From RGIG7213 sp045636245 (GTDB lineage: Bacteria > Bacillota > Clostridia > Oscillospirales > CAG-272), in contig JAZTXA010000046.1 of NCBI GenBank assembly GCA_045636245.1, forward strand, positions 1 through 12,208: 12,208 nt of DNA, in the 5' to 3' direction. A program made the position numbers and the translations under genes. Below, piece by piece: positions 7,993 to 12,208 of the stretch. Numbering within the stretch: position 1 is the first letter of the stretch; every line of letters begins with the position of its first letter. Under the pieces are notes generated by a model, which had not been told where the DNA came from, ran no database searches, and worked only from the letters and a program-made list of their open reading frames with translations.

Positions 7993-8709
7993 TCAGTTAT
8001 TTATTATTGTTCCTATGGCTTCACCACAGGCAGCTTTTACAATATTTTGGGGATCATCAAGTGCAAAAAGCAATATGGGAAGATTATTTTCCATCGCAAG
8101 ACATGATGATGCGGGATCAGTTGCTTTAAGATTCTTTTCAAGAACCTCAGCAAATGTAAGTTTATCGTATTTAGTTGCGTTTTTGTCAATTCTCGGATCG
8201 GCTGTATAAATGCCATCGATGTTTTTAGCCAAAAATGCAATATCAGCTTTTATTTCAAGTGCGCGCAAAATCGCACCTGTATCCGTTGTAAAGAAAGGAT
8301 TGCCTGTTCCTCCGCCGAGGATAACAGCAGAACCACCCTCGAGTGCGGCAATTGCATCGCGTGACGTGAAGAGCTTTGCCACCTTATTCATTTCAGCAGC
8401 TGACATAACTACTGCGGGAACACCTTCTTGTTTCAGTGCCTGCTCAAACGCGATGCAGTTTATCATAGTTGCAAGCATTCCCATATCGTCTGCCCTTGTT
8501 CTGTCAAAGGCAACACCATTTTTTGCGCCTCTCCAAATGTTGCCGCCGCCAATAAGAACAGCGACTTGAACACCCGAATCAACGAGCTGTTTTATAACGC
8601 CTCCAATATTTGAAAGGACATCGAAATTAAGTATTCCGCCGTCGTCTGCACCGTTTCCGAGCGCCTCTCCCGACAGCTTGATAAGTATTCTCTTATAAAC
8701 AGGTTTCAT
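7993..8709 (-). CDS. pyrH: Uridylate kinase (UMP kinase)
   Basis: PyrH phosphorylates UMP to UDP with ATP, feeding RNA, DNA and UDP-sugar synthesis for the cell wall. It belongs to the amino-acid-kinase fold and forms hexamers. The 238-residue product has KLSGEALG at 11-18, GGGNIWRG at 54-61, the nucleotide-contact RADDMGM at 72-78, GTGNPFFTTD at 134-143, and IDGIYTADPR at 164-173, all in family order. Small departures from the sequence I expect are LGGG in place of an alanine-rich turn at 131-134 and TDPASS around 198-203 where most members have MD-x-T-A. These look like lineage variation, since the catalytic K11, G55 region and D143 region are kept. It is the first gene of its transcription unit, with a promoter about 50 bases upstream. 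The nearest Shine-Dalgarno-like motif, AAGGGA, is rather far from the ATG (about 11-12 bases). Confidence 0.96.
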   Translation of the reverse strand: MKPVYKRILIKLSGEALGNGADDGGILNFDVLSNIGGVIKQLVDSGVQVAVLIGGGNIWRGAKNGVAFDRTRADDMGMLATMINCIAFEQALKQEGVPAVVMSAAEMNKVAKLFTSRDAIAALEGGSAVILGGGTGNPFFTTDTGAILRALEIKADIAFLAKNIDGIYTADPRIDKNATKYDKLTFAEVLEKNLKATDPASSCLAMENNLPILLFALDDPQNIVKAACGEAIGTIINN

Positions 8710-8755
8710 AATGACACTTTTCCCTTATAATTTTATTCCTTATTGTACCTTAAAC

Positions 8756-8784
8756 ATTTTAACCTGTATTGATAAAATTGTAAA
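8756..8784 (-). promoter_or_regulatory. Sigma-A-type promoter for pyrH-frr-uppS-cdsA-dxr-rseP-ispG-polC
   Basis: On the minus strand TTTACA (8779-8784) and TAAAAT (8756-8761) are separated by exactly 17 bases. Transcription would start near 8749, leaving a leader of about 40 bases before pyrH. The box pair sits just downstream of the tsf terminator, as expected for an independent unit. This is a sequence match only. Confidence 0.65.
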
Positions 8785-8800
8785 CAGACTAAAAATGAGC

Positions 8801-8839
8801 AAAAGAAAACACGGCATATACATAATGCATATGCCGTGT
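8801..8839 (-). terminator. Rho-independent terminator after tsf
   Basis: Minus-strand arms ACACGGCATAT (8829-8839) and ATATGCCGTGT (8809-8819) form a perfect 11-base-pair stem with a 9-base loop that can close further. A T-rich tail, TTTCTTTT, follows at 8801-8808. It begins 13 bases past the tsf stop and ends the rpsB-tsf transcript, though the interrupted T-tract may let some readthrough continue into pyrH. Confidence 0.88.
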
Positions 8840-8852
8840 AAAATTTGAATTA

Positions 8853-9785
8853 TCAGCCCTTAACGAGCTTTTCGATTTCAGCTGCAAAGTCTTCTTCGCG
8901 CTTAGCAAGACCTTCGCCCTTTTCGTACTTAACGAAACAAGCAACGGAAAGATCTGCGCCGATTTCTTTTGCAACGGATTCAACGTACTTACCTACTGTC
9001 AAAGAATCATCCTTTACATAAGCCTGGAACAGCAAGCAGTTGTTGTCGTAGAACTTACCGAGCTTACCGGAAGCCATCTTATCAAGTATTGCTTCGGGCT
9101 TGGAAGCGTTCTTGGGATCATTCTTAATCTGGTTGATTATGATGTCCTTTTCGTTTGCAATAACTGCTTCGGGAACATCTTCCTTACCGAGGTAAGAGGG
9201 AGACATAGCAGCGATCTGAAGTGCAACGTTCTTTGCACATTCTGCAACTGCATCTGTCTTTGCAACATCATCTGCACAGTCCATCTTTACGATAACGCCT
9301 GTTGTACCCTTACCGTGGATATATGTTGTAACATTACCTTCAACAACAACAAAGCGGCGGATGTTCATGTTTTCACCGATTGTGAAGATCTTATCCTTAA
9401 GGGAAGCTTCAACTGTGAATTCGGAGCCGCACATAGGAAGAGCGAGAAGTTCTTCAATTGTTGCGGGCTTGTTTGCAAGAATTGTCTTTTCGATATCCTT
9501 AACGAATGCTACGAATGTTTCGTTCTTGGCAACAAAGTCTGTTTCAGCATTTACTTCGATCATAACAGCAGTTTTGCCGTCTTCGCTTACCATGATATCA
9601 ACGATACCTTCAGCAGCAACACGGTCTGCCTTCTTTGCAGCAACAGCAAGTCCCTTTTCGCGGAGATACTTGATAGCACCTTCAACGTCGCCGTCAGCAG
9701 CGTCAAGTGCTTTCTTACATTCCATCATACCGCAGTTTGTCTTTGCTCTGAGGTCTGCAACGTCTTTAGCTGTAAATTTAGCCAT
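8853..9785 (-). CDS. tsf: Translation elongation factor Ts
   Basis: EF-Ts is the nucleotide exchange factor that returns EF-Tu from its GDP to its GTP form. The 310-residue product is a little longer than the roughly 280-295 of model species. The N-terminal UBA-like domain (about 1-40) has the signature LRAKTNCGMMECKKAL at 12-27, and the core has LREKGLAVAAKKADRVAAEG at 41-60 and EVNAETDFVAKNE at 77-89, where TDFV is the EF-Tu contact that disturbs the magnesium site. A second core half with CAKNVALQIAAMSPSYL follows. The start is clear: an ATG with GGAGGA at 9793-9798, 7 bases upstream, in the 15-base gap after the rpsB stop. Codon use is of the highly expressed kind (AAG for lysine, C-ending codons for Phe, Tyr, Asn and Ile), unlike dxr, rseP or polC. 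It is followed by a strong terminator. Confidence 0.97.
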   Translation of the reverse strand: MAKFTAKDVADLRAKTNCGMMECKKALDAADGDVEGAIKYLREKGLAVAAKKADRVAAEGIVDIMVSEDGKTAVMIEVNAETDFVAKNETFVAFVKDIEKTILANKPATIEELLALPMCGSEFTVEASLKDKIFTIGENMNIRRFVVVEGNVTTYIHGKGTTGVIVKMDCADDVAKTDAVAECAKNVALQIAAMSPSYLGKEDVPEAVIANEKDIIINQIKNDPKNASKPEAILDKMASGKLGKFYDNNCLLFQAYVKDDSLTVGKYVESVAKEIGADLSVACFVKYEKGEGLAKREEDFAAEIEKLVKG

Positions 9786-9800
9786 TATATTATCCTCCGA

Positions 9801-10547
9801 TTATTCGTTTGTTTCTTCAACAGCTTCAGCAGCTTCTTCAGCGGGAGCTTCAGCTTCGAATGCTTCACCCTGCTTACCTTCGATAACAGCATCTGCAAGC
9901 ACAGAGCTTATAAGCTTGATAGCGCGGATAGCGTCATCATTACCGGGGATGATGTAATCAGCATCATCAGGATCGCAGTTTGTGTCAACGATAGCAACAA
10001 CGGGAATACCGAGGTTCTTCGCTTCAGCAACAGCATTCTTTTCCTTCTTGGGGTCAACTATGAAAATAGCATCGGGAAGTTCTGCCATTTCCTTGATACC
10101 GCCGTAGTTGCGTTCAAGGTCAGCAATTTCCTTGTTAAGAGCAGCTGCTTCCTTCTTGGGAAGAAGATCGAATGTACCGTCAGCTCTCATCTTTTCGAGG
10201 CTGATAAGACGGTTGATGCTCTTCTTGATTGTTTTGAAGTTTGTAAGCATACCGCCGGGCCAACGCTCGTTAACAAAGAACATACCGCATCTGGATGCTT
10301 CTTCTTTGATAGCATCAGCAGCCTGCTTCTTTGTACCTACGAAGAGTATATTCTTTCCTTCTTCGGAAAGTGTACGTACGTACATATACGCTTCTTCAAA
10401 CTTCTTAACGGTCTTCTGCAAGTCGATGATGTAGATACCGTTTCTTTCTGTGAAGATGTACTCAGCCATTTTAGGGTTCCATCTTCTTGTGTGGTGTCCG
10501 AAGTGAACACCTGCTTCAAGCAACTGCTTGATTGTGATAACAGACAT
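9801..10547 (-). CDS. rpsB: 30S ribosomal protein S2 (uS2)
   Basis: S2 is a late-assembling protein of the small subunit, needed for binding S1 and for initiation. From the ATG at 10547 the protein has 248 residues, normal for the family. Visible are ITIKQLLEAGVHFGHHTRRW at 4-23, YIIDLQKT at 39-46, FVGTKKQA at 69-76, NERWPGGMLTNF at 93-104, and the LPDAIFIVDPKKEKNAVAEA segment at 157-176, all family hallmarks. The C-terminus ends in an acidic alanine/glutamate-rich tail (about 228-248) that is likely disordered. The start is set by AAGGAGG at 10553-10559, 5 bases upstream, and by homology at MSVITIKQLL; longer in-frame starts at 10574 and 10613 are rejected because they fall inside the structured leader. 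Codon choice is strongly biased towards highly expressed codons. It forms a two-gene unit with tsf. Confidence 0.97.
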   Translation of the reverse strand: MSVITIKQLLEAGVHFGHHTRRWNPKMAEYIFTERNGIYIIDLQKTVKKFEEAYMYVRTLSEEGKNILFVGTKKQAADAIKEEASRCGMFFVNERWPGGMLTNFKTIKKSINRLISLEKMRADGTFDLLPKKEAAALNKEIADLERNYGGIKEMAELPDAIFIVDPKKEKNAVAEAKNLGIPVVAIVDTNCDPDDADYIIPGNDDAIRAIKLISSVLADAVIEGKQGEAFEAEAPAEEAAEAVEETNE

Positions 10548-10552
10548 ATTGT

Positions 10553-10559
10553 CCTCCTT
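10553..10559 (-). promoter_or_regulatory. Strong ribosome binding site of rpsB
   Basis: The minus-strand AAGGAGG is a full anti-16S match with a 5-base spacer to the ATG at 10547. It decides the rpsB start. A second GGAGG-like run lies about 15 bases further upstream, at the base of the leader stem. Confidence 0.85.
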
Positions 10560-10572
10560 GGTTTTTTCCTCC

Positions 10573-10625
10573 ATCTCAAAACCCCTGTGCGAGTAACAAG
10601 TACCACCGAGCACAGCTTATGAGAT
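10573..10625 (-). ncRNA. Candidate structured 5' leader of rpsB (possible S2 autoregulatory element)
   Basis: On the minus strand two nested pairs of complementary arms are seen: outer ATCTCA (10620-10625) with TGAGAT (10573-10578), and inner CTGTGC (10610-10615) with GCACAG (10585-10590). Inside these, GGTA (10601-10604) can pair with TACT (10592-10595) around a CTTGT loop. The result is one elongated hairpin with internal loops, ending just before the ribosome binding site. The loop CTTG (10597-10600) is complementary to CAAG (10557-10560), which overlaps the Shine-Dalgarno, so a pseudoknot is conceivable. S2 represses its own operon through leader RNA in gammaproteobacteria; an equivalent role here is inference. 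No covariation evidence is available from one sequence. Confidence 0.5.
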
Positions 10626-10641
10626 GTGCGGATTTTTTAGT

Positions 10642-10655
10642 CGCATTTCAATGCG
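10642..10655 (-). other. Small hairpin at the predicted 5' end of the rpsB transcript
   Basis: Minus-strand CGCAT and ATGCG arms flank a TGAA loop, giving 5 base pairs. The predicted transcription start (about 10656) is immediately before it, so the mRNA would begin with this stem. It is followed by an A-run rather than a T-run and so is not a terminator. A 5'-end stabilising role is a guess. Confidence 0.4.
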
Positions 10656-10659
10656 CCGA

Positions 10660-10691
10660 ATTATAATATCATATACAACAAATATTGTCAA
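10660..10691 (-). promoter_or_regulatory. Strong sigma-A-type promoter of rpsB-tsf
   Basis: A perfect -35 box TTGACA (10686-10691) is followed after 17 bases by TATTAT (10663-10668). An overlapping perfect TATAAT (10660-10665) lies at a 20-base spacing, too long to be preferred. Either way transcription should start near 10653-10656, giving a leader of about 105-110 bases before rpsB. The sequence upstream is AT-rich. This is a sequence match only, but it is close to consensus and well placed. Confidence 0.8.
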
Positions 10692-10742
10692 TTCACGGCA
10701 CAAAAAATTATATTTTTGTTCAATTAAAGTTAACAAATATTA

Positions 10743-12208
10743 CTACTTAAGAATTACCCTTCCGTGCCCTATGAGGTCTTCGAGTGATTTTACAAGCAAT
10801 TTTGTCGGTGTTATTTTTATATTTGCACGGCTGTATTTTTTATCTTTTTCCGAATATATGACAACCTCGTATAGGGAATTGCCTGCTTCGTATATTGATA
10901 TAAGGCTTACTGCACGCCTGTACACTTCCCCTTCAAAATCAGGAAGCTTCACGTACATCGTCTTTTTGTCTGTCTTCTTTTCCACCTTTATCTCGGGAGT
11001 ATATTCGGAATCCTCACGCAGCTTCAACACAGACGAAGCAAGTATTTTTGCACCTTCCTCGTCAAAGCTCAAATCTCCGTGAACAACTACCGCCGTGTCA
11101 GGAAGAAGATATGCGCCCGTCGAATTTAAAACCTTCGGAAATATAACTGCCTCAATTTCGGAAAATCTGTCCTCAAGCGTGATAAATGCCATCATATCGC
11201 CCTTTTTGGTATTTTTGTTTATTCTTCTTGTGATAATACCGCATAAAGTAACATGCTGCTTTTCTGCATATTTTCCACTGTCACTTTCAAAGGAAGATAT
11301 GATATCGGATATTTCAGTTGGCTTTATATCCTTAATGTTCTTGCTGAAATTATCAAGCAAGTGTCCCGAAAAATAAAGACCAGATGCTTCTTTTTCAAAG
11401 TTAAGCTTATCCTTAAGAGAAAATTCGGGTATTTGCGGATATGTGTAATTTGTATTTCCGAGGCTTACGGAATCCGATACATCGAACATATCCATTTGTC
11501 CGGACACATTACGGCGTTTAACGTCAAGTTCAGCATCTAACATTTCCTCGTATACGGCAAGCAAGCAACTTCTGTAAACGCCAAATGAATCAAATGCACC
11601 GCCTTTTATCAAAAATTCTATCTGTTTTTTATTGCTGTCATATTTTGCCATACGGCGGATAAAATCGTCAAACCCCGTAAACGGCGCCCGGCTTCTTTCG
11701 GAAATTATATTGTCCGCAAAAGCGCTTCCGACGTTTTTAACAGCGAATAGTCCAAAGCGTATCATGGACTTACCGTCTTTTTTTATGACGTTGAAATATT
11801 TACCGCTTTCGTTTACATCAGGAGGTAAAACGTCGATACCATTGCGTTGACAGTGTGTGATATACCATGATATTTTTGAGAAATTACCAAGCTCGCTTGT
11901 AAGAAGCGACGCCATATATTCGGGGAAAAACTTGCATTTCAAATATGCTGTTCTGTACGTCAGAAAGGCATACGATGCCGCGTGGGACTTATTGAAGGCA
12001 TATTTTGCAAATCCCGCAAGATTGTCAAAAAGCTCATCGGCATCGTTTTCCGTCATTCCTCTTTCAAGGGCACCTTTTATAAACACATCCCTGTGTTCTT
12101 CCATTTCTTCCGACTTCTTTTTTGACATAAGACGGCGCACAATGTCTGCCTTGCCGTATGTGTAGCCTGCAACGGTGCGGAATATTTCCATGACCTGCTC
12201 CTGATACA
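10743..12208 (-). CDS. dnaE: DNA polymerase III alpha subunit DnaE, C-terminal 487 residues (5' end outside window)
   Basis: In Bacillota DnaE works with PolC, typically extending RNA primers before handing over. The fragment enters in frame from the right edge (first full codon at 12204-12206) and reads YQEQVMEIFR, a conserved finger-domain motif, so the first in-window ATG (12189-12191) is internal. It continues with YGKADIVRRLMSKKK, then FNKSHAASYAFLTYRTAYLK, the helix-hairpin-helix region with VLPPDVNESGKYF and RFGLFAVKNVG, and an OB-fold (VTLCGIITRRINKNTKKGDMMAFITLED) about 200 residues before the end. The closing segment ending in GHGRVILK corresponds to the C-terminal domain. The PHP domain and palm with its catalytic aspartates lie outside the window. 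The TAG stop at 10743 is followed by the rpsB promoter region, and I see no convincing terminator for dnaE. Confidence 0.96.
   Translation of the reverse strand, partial: YQEQVMEIFRTVAGYTYGKADIVRRLMSKKKSEEMEEHRDVFIKGALERGMTENDADELFDNLAGFAKYAFNKSHAASYAFLTYRTAYLKCKFFPEYMASLLTSELGNFSKISWYITHCQRNGIDVLPPDVNESGKYFNVIKKDGKSMIRFGLFAVKNVGSAFADNIISERSRAPFTGFDDFIRRMAKYDSNKKQIEFLIKGGAFDSFGVYRSCLLAVYEEMLDAELDVKRRNVSGQMDMFDVSDSVSLGNTNYTYPQIPEFSLKDKLNFEKEASGLYFSGHLLDNFSKNIKDIKPTEISDIISSFESDSGKYAEKQHVTLCGIITRRINKNTKKGDMMAFITLEDRFSEIEAVIFPKVLNSTGAYLLPDTAVVVHGDLSFDEEGAKILASSVLKLREDSEYTPEIKVEKKTDKKTMYVKLPDFEGEVYRRAVSLISIYEAGNSLYEVVIYSEKDKKYSRANIKITPTKLLVKSLEDLIGHGRVILK

Noticed and set aside
10548..10613. Longer rpsB forms starting in frame at 10574 or 10613.
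   Set aside because: Neither has a usable ribosome binding site, the added residues do not belong to the S2 family, and the region forms the leader hairpin. The ATG at 10547 has a full AAGGAGG.
9315..10622. A 435-codon open frame on the plus strand opposite rpsB and tsf, the longest non-coding-strand frame in the window.
   Set aside because: It covers two certain, highly expressed genes exactly antisense. Its product is rich in Cys, Phe and Ser with no domain I recognise, and it lacks a Shine-Dalgarno. The long frame is explained by the strong codon bias of rpsB and tsf, which removes stops from the reverse frame.
10700..10719. AT-only inverted repeat (ACAAAAA / TTTTTGT) after dnaE, considered as a dnaE terminator.
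   Set aside because: The stem has a single G-C pair at its base and no T-tract follows it on the minus strand. It lies just upstream of the rpsB -35 box and is more likely ordinary AT-rich promoter-upstream sequence.
1..12208. A hidden accessory or undescribed system (defence genes, mobile element, CRISPR, toxin-antitoxin, biosynthetic cluster).
   Set aside because: Every stretch over about 200 bases is covered by a recognised housekeeping gene in conserved order. No direct-repeat arrays, transposase frames or integration sites were seen, and the only two sizeable gaps (8710-8852 and 10548-10742) are explained by promoters, a terminator and a leader.

Overview
The window is an ordinary but very readable piece of a Bacillota (Clostridia-type) chromosome, AT-leaning, with every supported gene on the minus strand. 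The assignment rests on a Gram-positive PolC-type replicative polymerase (exonuclease inserted in the PHP domain) alongside a DnaE polymerase, and on the typical clostridial gene order rpsB-tsf-pyrH-frr-uppS-cdsA-dxr-rseP-ispG-polC. The exact genus cannot be read from the sequence.

In order of transcription (right to left): the C-terminal third of dnaE enters from the right edge and ends at 10743. A 195-base gap follows, with a good sigma-A-type promoter and a structured RNA leader, then rpsB and tsf (ribosomal protein S2 and elongation factor Ts). A Rho-independent terminator closes that unit at 8801-8839. A second sigma-A-type promoter at 8756-8784 starts the next unit: pyrH, frr, uppS, cdsA, dxr, rseP, ispG and the first 876 codons of polC, which runs off the left edge. 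From frr to polC the genes touch or overlap by a few bases at almost every junction, which points to translational coupling.

The second unit joins nucleotide metabolism and translation (UMP kinase, ribosome recycling) to envelope precursors. Dxr and IspG are steps of the MEP isoprenoid pathway; UppS uses its products to make undecaprenyl diphosphate; CdsA makes CDP-diacylglycerol; RseP is an intramembrane protease. PolC at the end adds replication.

I found no mobile element, CRISPR array, tRNA, rRNA or accessory system, and no sign of an undescribed defence or metabolic system. The points worth a second look are the rpsB leader RNA, two start-site questions (cdsA and rseP), codon-use contrast between rpsB/tsf and their neighbours, and the dnaE-rpsB adjacency. 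The missing polymerase active sites at both ends are window-edge effects.
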